Below, in pieces: positions 46,060 through 54,914 of a stretch of DNA of 64,000 bases (the first letter of the stretch is position 1; the number at the start of each line of letters is the position of its first letter). The notes under the pieces are model-generated. The model was not told where the DNA came from. It did not search any database and saw nothing but the letters and a program-made list of their open reading frames with translations. This DNA comes from a virus: the IMG/VR virus record IMGVR_UViG_3300031857_012982, positions 1-64,000 of that record. One strand, written 5' to 3'. Both the position numbers and the translations under genes were made by a program.

Positions 46060-46934
46060 CTGATTTAGATTTTGTTTTTATTAGCTACAGAGAGCCCAAT
46101 GCTGATGAAAATTATGCTGATCTATTGAACATAGTGCCATGGGCAAAAAGAATACACGGAGTTAAGGGATTTGATAATGCTCATAAGGCTGCTGCTGAAC
46201 TAGCAGAGACAGATTTCTTTATCAGTATTGATGGAGACAATAGAATAGATCCTTTATTCCTATTACAAACTCTAGACTGGACTAAAACTAATCCTGCTGC
46301 TGTGCATCGTTGGAGAGCAAGAAACATTATTAATGGATTAGTGTATGGCAATGGAGGTATTGTGGGATGGCCTCGCAAAACCTGTTTGAACATGCGTACT
46401 CACGAAAATGCTGTGGATGAACGAGCCAAAATAGATTTTTGTTGGACTGTGCCACATGAGAATTTGCACAATGTATATTCTACAACACACATTAACCATA
46501 CTCCTGAACAGGCTTTTATTGCAGGATGGAGAGAAGGTGTAAAAATGAGTCTCAACAATGGACAGAAAGTGGATCCCGGCCTGTTCATGCAAACAATTCC
46601 TCAAAACAATCTAAGAAATTTAGTCACATGGATGAGTGTGGGTGCTGATGTGGACAACGGACGATGGGCTATGTTGGGTGCTAGATGTGGCTGTTATATG
46701 GCCACAATAGATTCAAACTATGATGTTACACTGGTTAGAGATTTAGAATTCATGAGCGACAAATTTTCCCGCATGATGTATGATATAGAATCTGATATTA
46801 TAGCTCATGGCAACTCTTTACGACAGAGATTGGGATTGCCTGTGGCAGATTTTGATGCAGAACAGAGTCGATTCTATAAGTTTTGTCAACAACCTTACAG
46901 AAACAAAGGAGTACAAGATCGTGAAAGCAAGTGA
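46038..46934 (+). CDS. GT2-like glycosyltransferase domain protein
   Basis: A 298-residue protein. The start is the ATG at 46038, preceded by a strong AAAGGAGG (46024-46031); an upstream in-frame ATG at 46005 lacks one. The N-terminal half reads LDFVFISYREPNADENYADL, HGVKGFDNAHKAAAELAETD and FFISIDGDNRIDPLFLL with D65-G-D67, the plan of a family 2 glycosyltransferase. The rest holds PRKTCLNMRTH and a helical tail. The same N-terminal pattern returns at 58402 without the acidic motif. Likely a transfer of sugar to a surface or virion acceptor; not proven. Confidence 0.65.
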   Translation: MANTVRVTDLDFVFISYREPNADENYADLLNIVPWAKRIHGVKGFDNAHKAAAELAETDFFISIDGDNRIDPLFLLQTLDWTKTNPAAVHRWRARNIINGLVYGNGGIVGWPRKTCLNMRTHENAVDERAKIDFCWTVPHENLHNVYSTTHINHTPEQAFIAGWREGVKMSLNNGQKVDPGLFMQTIPQNNLRNLVTWMSVGADVDNGRWAMLGARCGCYMATIDSNYDVTLVRDLEFMSDKFSRMMYDIESDIIAHGNSLRQRLGLPVADFDAEQSRFYKFCQQPYRNKGVQDRESK

Positions 46935-48303
46935 TTACAAACACAATGCTGATCAAGCACAGAAAAAATTAAACACAGTTAGCCCAAGTTTCTGTCTTGC
47001 GAAATGGAATCAGGTATCATTGCACCTGCCTACAGGATTAACCAACTCTTGTTATCATCCTCCACTGCATGAAATAGATGCAGGAGCATTGGCTCAAAAT
47101 CCTGCTGCTCTGCACAACACTGCACAGAAGATTGTAGAGAGACGACAGATGATTGCGGGAGAACGACCCGAAGGATGCTCCTATTGTTGGAAACTCGAAG
47201 ACGCTGGAGAGATGAGTGATCGCCACTATCGTAGTGGAGAACCATGGGCCATGCAGGATTTTGACAAGATAACGCAAGATCCTCTCAATGTTCAGCACAC
47301 ACCTTCGTATGTGGAAGTGAATTTTAACAATGCTTGCAATCTAAAATGCAGCTATTGTTCACCACAATTCAGCACCACGTGGGGCAAAGAGATAGATATC
47401 TATGGAGAATATCCTACCCATCCAGCACACAATGCACCCGAACACTTCATGGGTCGTAGAAAACCCATACCCAACAGAGAAAACAATCCCTATGTGGAAG
47501 CATTTTGGCGATGGTGGCCCGAATTGTATAAGAATTTAAAACATTTTCGCATGACTGGTGGAGAACCCATGATGGATAACAACACTTATCGAGTGTTTGA
47601 TTATATTATATCACATCCAAAACCTGATCTACATTTGAATGTTACATCTAATATGTGTCCACCCACAGACAAATTAAAGAATCAGTATTTTGATGCTGTC
47701 AAAAGAATGTGTTTAGATGAGAGCATCGAGCATTTCATGCAATTTGTATCTGTGGATGCTCATGGACCTCGTGCTGAATATATCCGACATGGTATGAATT
47801 ACAATCGTTTAATGGATAATGTGGATGAATTTTTAACTCGCATACCTGGACGCAACAGTGTGAGCTTTATTATAACCTATAATAATCTCAGTGTAACATC
47901 ACTGGATCGATTATTAGTGGATATTCGTCAATTGAGACAGAAACATTCTTCTACCTATCAGCGAGTGTGGTTCGACATACCTCTACTGCGTCAGCCAGCA
48001 TGGCAGCAGATCACTCTGCTTCCGGAAAGTTATCAAAGTATACACGAGAAAAACATAGAGTATATGAAACAGTACCAAGAGAACACTGATTCAGACAAGA
48101 AAGATTATGCTGTGTTTAAGGACTTTGAGATTCAAAAAATGCTGCGCAATCTTGCTTACTGGCGCAAACACACAGAAACAAATAATACGCAAAAAAAGAA
48201 TTTTTACGCATTTTTTGCAGAACATGATCGCAGGAGAGGTACGAGCTTTGAAAGAACATTTCCTGAGATGCAGGAATTTTGGCAGGAGTGTAAGAGTTTA
48301 TGA
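46921..48303 (+). CDS. Radical SAM protein 1 of 5, N-terminal twitch/SPASM-like domain
   Basis: A 460-residue protein. I place the start at a GTG (46921) with AAAGGAG nine bases before it; a longer frame from 46807 lies inside the previous gene. The N-terminal ~130 residues have a cysteine set SFCLAKW (C25), SCYHPP (C44) and EGCSYCW (C86, C89), which I read as an auxiliary-cluster twitch domain placed before the core. The core has C139-x3-C143-x2-C146 (CNLKCSYC), FRMTGGEPMM and NVTSNM, then a TIM-barrel-like remainder. A C-terminal HDRRRGTSFERTFPEM segment recurs in its paralogues. It overlaps both neighbours. Substrate unknown. Confidence 0.85.
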   Translation: MKASDYKHNADQAQKKLNTVSPSFCLAKWNQVSLHLPTGLTNSCYHPPLHEIDAGALAQNPAALHNTAQKIVERRQMIAGERPEGCSYCWKLEDAGEMSDRHYRSGEPWAMQDFDKITQDPLNVQHTPSYVEVNFNNACNLKCSYCSPQFSTTWGKEIDIYGEYPTHPAHNAPEHFMGRRKPIPNRENNPYVEAFWRWWPELYKNLKHFRMTGGEPMMDNNTYRVFDYIISHPKPDLHLNVTSNMCPPTDKLKNQYFDAVKRMCLDESIEHFMQFVSVDAHGPRAEYIRHGMNYNRLMDNVDEFLTRIPGRNSVSFIITYNNLSVTSLDRLLVDIRQLRQKHSSTYQRVWFDIPLLRQPAWQQITLLPESYQSIHEKNIEYMKQYQENTDSDKKDYAVFKDFEIQKMLRNLAYWRKHTETNNTQKKNFYAFFAEHDRRRGTSFERTFPEMQEFWQECKSL

Positions 48304-48950
48304 AAACAATAGGATTCTTTGGAGATAGTTTCTGTGCCGGCAGAGAACCCGAGAGCTGGTGTGTATTATTAGCCAATCAATTAAATGCTCGAATAGTGCA
48401 TTGGGGAGAACCTGGACGAAGTATATGGACTACTTTCTTTAAATTTAATCAATTGAACAAAACAAATAGATTACCTGATATCTGTGTTTTGTGTTATACA
48501 GAACCTTATAGATTGTATCATCCATCTTTAATACTTTCTGCTAATACTGCTCCTATGAAAGGAGTAGATCCTAAAATTTATGAAGCTCTAGAACAATATT
48601 TTATACATTTACACAGCTATGACAAAGATGAATTGTGTTATGAATATGCTCTAAAATGGTTTGATCATGATGTTCTATCTAAAATAAAGAATAAAACAAT
48701 TGTACAAACGTGGAGTTTTCGACCATTTGAACAATCAAAAAAAGATGCTGGTATAAAATTAAACAGTGGAATATTCGTTGATGAGAGCATGTATGCTCTA
48801 TCATTGAATCATGAATTAAATTTTTTACCTGGCAGAGGTGCTACCATGCCATGGGGCAAAGGCATAATCAACCATATGAGTGCTGAACAAAATAAACTTT
48901 GGGCTGATAAAGTTTATACAGCAATTAAAAACAATGAATCCAGATCTTGA
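48300..48950 (+). CDS. SGNH/GDSL-like hydrolase
   Basis: A 216-residue protein. The first strand reads KTIGFFGDSFCAGREPESWC, a GDS block with S10 as likely nucleophile, followed by the G-block WGEPGRSIWTTF. Near the C-terminus INHMSAEQNKLWADKVY places H192 where SGNH enzymes have their catalytic His. The usual Asn block is not clear. SGNH proteins are esterases or O-acetyl hydrolases and transferases of sugars or peptidoglycan, so a role in editing a glycan fits the operon. It overlaps the radical SAM genes before (4 bases) and after (17 bases). Confidence 0.7.
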   Translation: MKTIGFFGDSFCAGREPESWCVLLANQLNARIVHWGEPGRSIWTTFFKFNQLNKTNRLPDICVLCYTEPYRLYHPSLILSANTAPMKGVDPKIYEALEQYFIHLHSYDKDELCYEYALKWFDHDVLSKIKNKTIVQTWSFRPFEQSKKDAGIKLNSGIFVDESMYALSLNHELNFLPGRGATMPWGKGIINHMSAEQNKLWADKVYTAIKNNESRS

Positions 48951-50283
48951 ATATCGTAAACAAATATTAGATTCTCTATCTCCCAGTTTCTGTGGAGCCA
49001 AATGGTACAATGCTACCATATGGTTGGGATCTGGCATGACTACCAGTTGTCATCATCCACCTGCACATCGAGTGGATGTAGAAAAATTAAAAGATAATCC
49101 TCGATTATTGCACAACACTCCTCAAAAGAAACAGGATCGTGCTAAAATGATTGCTGGTGAAAGACCTGCAGGTTGTGAATATTGCTGGAAAATAGAAGAC
49201 ATGGGCAGAGATGCTGTGAGTGATAGAGTATATAAAAGTAAAATTTATCCAGATGCAGAATTAGAAAGAGCATTCAATACTCCTATCACAGAAGACATTA
49301 ATCTCAAAACTCTAGAGATTGCTTTTGATAGAACATGTAATTTTGCTTGTTCTTATTGTAATCCTGCATTTAGTACCACATGGGTAAGAGATATAAAACA
49401 AAATGGTCCTTATAAAGATTTAATATCAGATGGTAGAAATCATTTTACTCATCCTCATGATGGTGCACAATTGTACAAAGACACAGAAGAAAATCCCTAT
49501 GTGGAAGCATTCTTTCGATGGTGGGAGACAGATTTACACAAAACTCTAGATGAATTAAGAATCACAGGCGGAGAGCCCATGATGAGTCCTTCTTTGTGGA
49601 GATTATTAGATTGGTTTGAAACACAGGGAGAACGAATTAATCCCAATATGAGATTGGCCATTAACTCTAACTTAGTACCCAAGGCAGAATTATTTGAAAA
49701 ATTTGTAGATAAATGTAAAAAAATAAAAAATTTACATATCTATACTTCCAATGAATCAACGTATGCTCATTCAGATTATATTAGAGATGGAATGAATTAT
49801 ACTAATTGGTATGTAAATTTTGTTAATGTAATTAATCAAATAAGACCTGCAGGACTGCACAACATGTGTACAGTAAATGCTCTGTGTCTAGAATCATTAC
49901 CTCAGTTTTTAGATGTTATTATAAGAAATAAATTAGATGCTAAAAGAGTTTATGGAGTAGATGTAAACTTTACTTTAAACATACTGAGATTTCCTAGTTT
50001 TCAATCGCCTTTAGTATTGCCAGATTATCTAAGAACAGAATTCAAAGACAATTTATCACAATGGCTAGACACAAATATAGCTCATTGCGAGTTTATGGAA
50101 GTATCTCATGTGCAAAGATTAATAGATTATCTAGATGTGGTTAAAACACCTCATTCTGAAGCATTTGATTTACCAAGACTAAGGTCTGATTTCAAAAATT
50201 TCTATAAACAATACGATGTAAGAAGAGGCAAAGATTTTGCAAAAACATTCACAAGAATAGGAGAGTGGTACCGTGGCTTATGA
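48934..50283 (+). CDS. Radical SAM protein 2 of 5, N-terminal twitch/SPASM-like domain
   Basis: A 449-residue paralogue of the protein at 46921. I use the ATG at 48934 (MNPDLEYRKQ); the longer frame runs into the SGNH gene. N-terminal Cys set: SFCGAKW (C20), TSCHHPP (C39), AGCEYCW (C81, C84). Core cluster motif CNFACSYC (C135, C139, C142), then RITGGEPMM and AINSNL. The shared phrases NPYVEAFFRWW (NPYVEAFWRWW in protein 1), YIRDGMNY and a final RRGKDF-x-KTF show it is closest to protein 1. Substrate unknown. It overlaps the next radical SAM gene by 11 bases. Confidence 0.85.
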   Translation: MNPDLEYRKQILDSLSPSFCGAKWYNATIWLGSGMTTSCHHPPAHRVDVEKLKDNPRLLHNTPQKKQDRAKMIAGERPAGCEYCWKIEDMGRDAVSDRVYKSKIYPDAELERAFNTPITEDINLKTLEIAFDRTCNFACSYCNPAFSTTWVRDIKQNGPYKDLISDGRNHFTHPHDGAQLYKDTEENPYVEAFFRWWETDLHKTLDELRITGGEPMMSPSLWRLLDWFETQGERINPNMRLAINSNLVPKAELFEKFVDKCKKIKNLHIYTSNESTYAHSDYIRDGMNYTNWYVNFVNVINQIRPAGLHNMCTVNALCLESLPQFLDVIIRNKLDAKRVYGVDVNFTLNILRFPSFQSPLVLPDYLRTEFKDNLSQWLDTNIAHCEFMEVSHVQRLIDYLDVVKTPHSEAFDLPRLRSDFKNFYKQYDVRRGKDFAKTFTRIGEWYRGL

Positions 50284-51565
50284 GTATGGGGCTAAAGAGC
50301 CTGAAAAATTAAAAATTAAGGACATGACTGAACGTCAGAAAGAGTTATTGTTAGATAGTAAAACTTTCTGTATGCTGCCTTGGATGCATATACATTCGTA
50401 TCCGGATGGTCGAGCCTATCCTTGTTGTTTTGCATTAGATTCTTATCCTATTGGTGATTTGAATAAGAGTTCTATGGAAGAAGTATTCAACGGAGAAGCA
50501 ATGAAAGAGATGAGAACGAACATGTTAGAGAATAAAACTTCTAAGCAATGTGCAAAATGTTATGATCAAGAAAAAGCCGGTTTCTTCAGTATGAGATTGA
50601 GTTCAAATAAACATTTTGGACACAATATAGGATTAACAGATGCTACACAGCCAGACGGTACTGCTGATTTTATAATCAAATATTGGGATATAAGATTTAG
50701 TAATCTTTGTAATTTTGCTTGTAGAAGTTGTGGCACGTGGTTTAGTTCTAATTGGTACGAGGATCATAAAAAACTCACAGGAGCTCCTCCCCCACATGCA
50801 AAAATTATGCGAGTAGGCAGATCAGAGAATGATATATGGGAACAGTTATTGCCACAAATAGATCATATGGAACAGATTTATTTTGCTGGAGGAGAACCCC
50901 TGATCATGGAAGAACATTATAGAATTTTAAAAGAATTAGATCGTAGAAAGTTATATCACGTGAGATTAACTTACAATACAAATTTTAGTAAATTAACTTT
51001 TAAAGATATGGATGTCTTAGAATTATGGAACAAATTTCACACAGTATCAATAGGTGCTAGTTTAGATGCTGAAGGGGAAAGAGCCGAAGTTATAAGAAAA
51101 GGCACAGTATGGAAGGATATTGTAGAAAATAGAAAAAGAATGATAGAAGTTTGTCCAAAGGTAGATTTCTATATCAGTGCTACAGTTAGCATGATCAATG
51201 CATTACATATTCCAGACTTTCATAGAAGTTGGGTTGAACAAGGTCTTATTAAACCTCAAGATTTTAATTTTAATCTATTACAAATGCCAAAATGGCAAAG
51301 AATGGATAATTTACCCAAGGAATATAAAGAACGTATTGAAAAGAAATATCTTGCACATATAGAATGGTTAAAAGACAAAGATCATTTAACTAGAGCAACC
51401 AAAGGTTTTGAGAGTGCATTAAAATGGATGAACATGACCGACAATACAAAAAATTTACCTATGTTTTTTGAATTATCAAAAAAATATGATAATATCAGAG
51501 GAGAAAGTTTAGTAAAAACATTTCCAGAGCTGACAGAATTATTCGAAAAATATGAAAAAAATTAA
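50273..51565 (+). CDS. Radical SAM protein 3 of 5, N-terminal twitch/SPASM-like domain
   Basis: A 430-residue protein. N-terminal domain: TFCMLPWMHIHSYPDGRAYP followed by CCFALD (C33, C51-C52) and KQCAKCYDQE (C93, C96), which resembles the auxiliary-cluster part that usually sits at the C-terminus of SPASM proteins. Core: C146-x3-C150-x2-C153 (CNFACRSC), IYFAGGEPLIM and TYNTNFS. A GASLDAEGERAEVIRKG segment follows, as in peptide-modifying family members. It ends in RGESLVKTFPELTELFEK, the C-terminal phrase of this paralogue set. It is followed by a 14-base overlap with the next copy. Confidence 0.87.
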   Translation: MAYEYGAKEPEKLKIKDMTERQKELLLDSKTFCMLPWMHIHSYPDGRAYPCCFALDSYPIGDLNKSSMEEVFNGEAMKEMRTNMLENKTSKQCAKCYDQEKAGFFSMRLSSNKHFGHNIGLTDATQPDGTADFIIKYWDIRFSNLCNFACRSCGTWFSSNWYEDHKKLTGAPPPHAKIMRVGRSENDIWEQLLPQIDHMEQIYFAGGEPLIMEEHYRILKELDRRKLYHVRLTYNTNFSKLTFKDMDVLELWNKFHTVSIGASLDAEGERAEVIRKGTVWKDIVENRKRMIEVCPKVDFYISATVSMINALHIPDFHRSWVEQGLIKPQDFNFNLLQMPKWQRMDNLPKEYKERIEKKYLAHIEWLKDKDHLTRATKGFESALKWMNMTDNTKNLPMFFELSKKYDNIRGESLVKTFPELTELFEKYEKN

Positions 51566-52856
51566 ACCTACAGAAGGTAACCGAACGTTTTGTATGGCGC
51601 CTTGGACACATACCTATCTCTCTCCGCAAACAGAGAGAAGAATGTGTTGTGCTTCTAGAGAACCAGCTCAAAGTTTTCGTCAATACATCGACAGAGAAGG
51701 TGATTTAAAAGAATATAATCCTGAAACACTGGAACAGCATTGGAACAACGAGCATATGCGTAGTGTGCGAAAAAGAATGATGGCAGGAGAAACTCTGCCA
51801 GAATGTCAGGTATGCAATGATAAACTACTCAATACTGATGTTTATAGAGATTACTTTAATAATCTTTTCCGTCACAAGATAGATGATGCTTTTGAAAAGA
51901 CCGATAATACAGGTTATACAGAGATGAAGACTGTGAGTTTTGATTATCGTTTCAATAATCTTTGTAATTTTAAATGCCGTCAATGCGGAGATATGCTAAG
52001 TTCTAGTTGGGAATCAGAACAAAGAAACTATGATATGTGGTCACCAGAACGTCAACCTTGGATGGCATCTCCACTAAGACAACAAATTTCTTTCTTTCAA
52101 GACAGCACAGTAGTCATGGAATTTATGAATGCCATAGAAGAAAAACGTATGGAAGAGATTTATTGGGTAGGCGGAGAACCTTTAATGTGGGATATACACT
52201 GGAACGCTATGGCTAGAATCATTGATTTAAAATTCAGCGATAAAGTTTATGTAAGATACAATACCAATTTAAGTCGTACAGAATTTAAAGGTAAAAAACT
52301 CTTTGAATTATTAAGACAATTCCGCGATTGGCAAGTGTGTGCTTCTATTGATGGTACAGGAGAGATTGGAGAGTACATTAGAACAGGATTAAACTACAAA
52401 AAATTTATAGAAAATTTTAAAGAAGGATTAGCTGTAGCTCGTAACAAAAGACAGATGCAATTAGACTTTACAATTACAATGCCTGGCCTACAAGAAATTC
52501 CTAATATGTTTGATCTATCTCAACAATTAAATGCTAAACTTTTAACCAAAGTTACATTTGCATTTGATTCTCAGCAGATAATGAGTCCAATGTGTCTGCC
52601 AAAAACTTTATTAAATGAAATTATAGATGAAAATCTAGCTTATATTCGACCTAGAGCAACTCCTCTACAACAAAGTTTAATAGATGTATTGGAGAATATG
52701 AAAACTCGTCCTACATTTTGGGAAGAATACCCCAAAGCAGAAATAGGTATTCGCAGCGGCAAAACAAGATGTGAACGAATTGATGCTATTCGAAGCACAG
52801 ATATTAAAAAAATATTAACGGATAAAAGATTATTAGAATGGTGGAAAAATATATAA
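51552..52856 (+). CDS. Radical SAM protein 4 of 5, N-terminal twitch/SPASM-like domain
   Basis: A 434-residue protein. N-terminal cysteines: RTFCMAPWTHTYLSPQTERR with MCCASRE (C14, C32-C33) and ECQVCNDKLL (C85, C88). Core: C138-x3-C142-x2-C145 (CNFKCRQC), IYWVGGEPLMW and RYNTNLS, then CASIDGTGEIGEYIRTGLNY. Unlike its siblings the C-terminus ends in TDIKKILTDKRLLEWWKNI rather than the KTFPE phrase. It overlaps the next copy by 19 bases. The five copies are clearly different in sequence, so each may have its own substrate or step. Confidence 0.87.
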   Translation: MKKIKPTEGNRTFCMAPWTHTYLSPQTERRMCCASREPAQSFRQYIDREGDLKEYNPETLEQHWNNEHMRSVRKRMMAGETLPECQVCNDKLLNTDVYRDYFNNLFRHKIDDAFEKTDNTGYTEMKTVSFDYRFNNLCNFKCRQCGDMLSSSWESEQRNYDMWSPERQPWMASPLRQQISFFQDSTVVMEFMNAIEEKRMEEIYWVGGEPLMWDIHWNAMARIIDLKFSDKVYVRYNTNLSRTEFKGKKLFELLRQFRDWQVCASIDGTGEIGEYIRTGLNYKKFIENFKEGLAVARNKRQMQLDFTITMPGLQEIPNMFDLSQQLNAKLLTKVTFAFDSQQIMSPMCLPKTLLNEIIDENLAYIRPRATPLQQSLIDVLENMKTRPTFWEEYPKAEIGIRSGKTRCERIDAIRSTDIKKILTDKRLLEWWKNI

Positions 52857-54010
52857 AATCTAATATGTGTGTGCTGCCATGGACACATCTAGAAGTAGAT
52901 GTTAATGGTTCCGCATCGCCTTGCTGTCTTTATAAAGGAGAAATAGGAGATTATAAAGTTTATCGAGATAATCTTGATACTATACAGAATTCAGAATATA
53001 TGAATGATTTAAGAGCTCAATTCCGCCGAGGTGAACGTCCTGCAGGTTGCAGTAATTGTTGGCAGGAGGAAGACGCTGGCAAAATCAGTAAAAGAATGAA
53101 TTCTATCTATAAAATGAAAAATAGTTTACAAAATTGGACACCAGAAACAACGCCCACTTTAAAATTTATTGATTTTAAACTAGGCAATGTGTGTAATTTA
53201 AAATGTCGTATATGCGGCAGTTGGAGCAGTTCAAAATGGGCTCAGGAAGAGATTGCCTATGGTCCAAATCCTCTAGCAAAGAAACAATTAGATGAAGGAC
53301 AATGGCCCAAACGAAATCCTGCTTTCTTTGAAGATATTAAACCTGTATTAAAAGATGTAGAATATTTTGAGTTTACAGGTGGTGAGCCTTTTATGATAGA
53401 AAATCATTTTAAAATATTAGAACACTGTGTGGAACAAGGTTATGCTCGCAATCAAGATATACATTATAATACCAATGGCACACAATTGCCTGATCGAAGA
53501 GTGTTTTGGTTATGGAGCCAATTTAAACATGTAGAAATTGCATTCAGTATTGACGACACAGGAGCAGCGTTTGAATATCAACGTCATCCTGCTAAGTGGG
53601 AACAAGTCAAAGAGAATTTAAAAGAATTTAATATAAGATCCACACTTACAGGCAATACTGATTTTCAAATCTGTTCCACAATTAATATCTTTAATATATT
53701 AAATTTAGACACTTTAGTCGAATGGGTTAAAGAATTTAATCCTAAATTCCTATATATTAATACTCTATTTGATCCTGAATATTTTAATGTACAAACACTA
53801 CCTATAGAACTAAAAAAGATAGTAACAGAAAAATATAAAAATATAAAAGAATTAGATACTATAATCGGTTATATGAATAGTGCAGATCGATATTCTGATA
53901 CTATACACGAACAAAGAAAGAAAAGAATACTGCAAGCAGATCGATACAGAGAAGAAAATTTTGCTGAGGTTTTTCCAGAGTTAAATAATTTTTTAAAGAT
54001 ATATGAGTAA
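52838..54010 (+). CDS. Radical SAM protein 5 of 5, N-terminal twitch/SPASM-like domain
   Basis: A 390-residue protein, the shortest of the set. N-terminal cysteines: NMCVLPWTHLEVDVNGSASP then CCLYKG (C11, C29-C30) and AGCSNCWQEEDAGK (C71, C74). Core: C119-x3-C123-x2-C126 (CNLKCRICGSWSSSKW), FEFTGGEPFMI and YNTNGTQ, then AFSIDDTGAAFEYQRHPAKW. The final REENFAEVFPELNNFL matches the C-terminal phrase of copies 1-3. This copy is the most like free-standing marine bacterial twitch radical SAM proteins in plan. It overlaps the following SGNH-like gene by 8 bases. Confidence 0.87.
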   Translation: MVEKYIKSNMCVLPWTHLEVDVNGSASPCCLYKGEIGDYKVYRDNLDTIQNSEYMNDLRAQFRRGERPAGCSNCWQEEDAGKISKRMNSIYKMKNSLQNWTPETTPTLKFIDFKLGNVCNLKCRICGSWSSSKWAQEEIAYGPNPLAKKQLDEGQWPKRNPAFFEDIKPVLKDVEYFEFTGGEPFMIENHFKILEHCVEQGYARNQDIHYNTNGTQLPDRRVFWLWSQFKHVEIAFSIDDTGAAFEYQRHPAKWEQVKENLKEFNIRSTLTGNTDFQICSTINIFNILNLDTLVEWVKEFNPKFLYINTLFDPEYFNVQTLPIELKKIVTEKYKNIKELDTIIGYMNSADRYSDTIHEQRKKRILQADRYREENFAEVFPELNNFLKIYE

Positions 54011-54812
54011 AATTTTCTTATCAGGTGGTTGCAGTTTTACATATGGACACGAGTTGTCTGATGATAAAAACGGAAAAATACCTTCTCAAAAGACTTGGGC
54101 AGCACTATTGGCTAAAAATATTCCAGCAGATTATAAAACAGTAGCATGGGCAGGATCAGGTAATGCAGGCATAGCAAGACGAGTATTTGAATATATTTCA
54201 CAAAACAAAGAACAAGATATATTTGTTTCTATTATGTGGACTTTTGTTTCACGCTATGATTGGGCAATGCCTAGGAATGCAGTATTAGAAAAAACAAGAT
54301 GGGCTACAATTACTCCCTGGGACACATCAGATAATCAAGCAGAAGTACAAAAAACATTGGCTGCTAGTGAACCACAATTGGAAATATGGAAAACAAGAAG
54401 AGAAACTTTAAGAAATACAGGAGTAGGACCATTTGCTGATGCTCTTTATAAACATGCAGCTAATCAATATCATGAAGCTTATCTCAGTTGGAAGAGTATC
54501 GTTTGGTTACAAAATATACTGGAAAAAAAGAAAATAAAATATATGTTTACTCTAGCTGATAATACTCTATTTTACAATGAGCTGGAACCATTGAATAGAG
54601 TTGATCCTTTATTAAATGCGTTGTATAATGAAATAGACTTCAGTCGATGGTTTGTATTTGGAGAAAGACATATGGGATTCAATCAATGGGCAGTATTGAA
54701 TGATTATCCACGTGGTACCACACATCCTTTGGATGAAGCACATAGAGATTCAGCAAAATTAATGAAAGATAAATTTTTTGAAATTTATACTAAAAAACAG
54801 GAGGCACTATGA
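54003..54812 (+). CDS. SGNH-like hydrolase
   Basis: A 269-residue protein. The start reads SKIFLSGGCSFTYGHELSDD, a GCSFTxG block with S11 as likely nucleophile, common in phage SGNH proteins. WAGSGNAGIARRVFEY supplies the Gly block, and GTTHPLDEAHRDSAKLM holds the His end (H241, H247). It is not closely like the SGNH protein at 48300, so the operon carries two different members bracketing four of the radical SAM genes. Removal or transfer of acyl groups on a glycan or peptide is plausible. It overlaps a 34-residue gene by 4 bases. Confidence 0.7.
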   Translation: MSKIFLSGGCSFTYGHELSDDKNGKIPSQKTWAALLAKNIPADYKTVAWAGSGNAGIARRVFEYISQNKEQDIFVSIMWTFVSRYDWAMPRNAVLEKTRWATITPWDTSDNQAEVQKTLAASEPQLEIWKTRRETLRNTGVGPFADALYKHAANQYHEAYLSWKSIVWLQNILEKKKIKYMFTLADNTLFYNELEPLNRVDPLLNALYNEIDFSRWFVFGERHMGFNQWAVLNDYPRGTTHPLDEAHRDSAKLMKDKFFEIYTKKQEAL

Positions 54813-54913
54813 TACAATGGATAAAAAATTTAATAAACAAAATTCGATTAGAGCGACAATATCGTAAGAGATTGAAAGAGTTAAAAAAGAAAGATCCTTT
54901 CATCTACAAATAA
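54809..54913 (+). CDS. Cationic micropeptide (34 aa)
   Basis: A very short gene that overlaps the SGNH stop as ATGA and has CAGGAGG upstream with good spacing. It is followed 1 base after its stop by the carbamoyltransferase gene. The product has a start MIQWIKNLINKIRLERQYRK and ends in PFIYK: 12 Lys/Arg against 3 acidic residues, net about +9, with hydrophobic residues spaced as in an amphipathic helix. It could be membrane-active, a small binding partner, or a substrate of the neighbouring enzymes; none of these is proven. The placement and ribosome binding site make it more than a chance frame. Confidence 0.55.
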   Translation: MIQWIKNLINKIRLERQYRKRLKELKKKDPFIYK

Positions 54914-54914
54914 A

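Noticed and set aside
46807-46920. Upstream extension of radical SAM protein 1
   Set aside because: It lies inside the previous gene, while a GTG at 46921 has an ideally spaced AAAGGAG.
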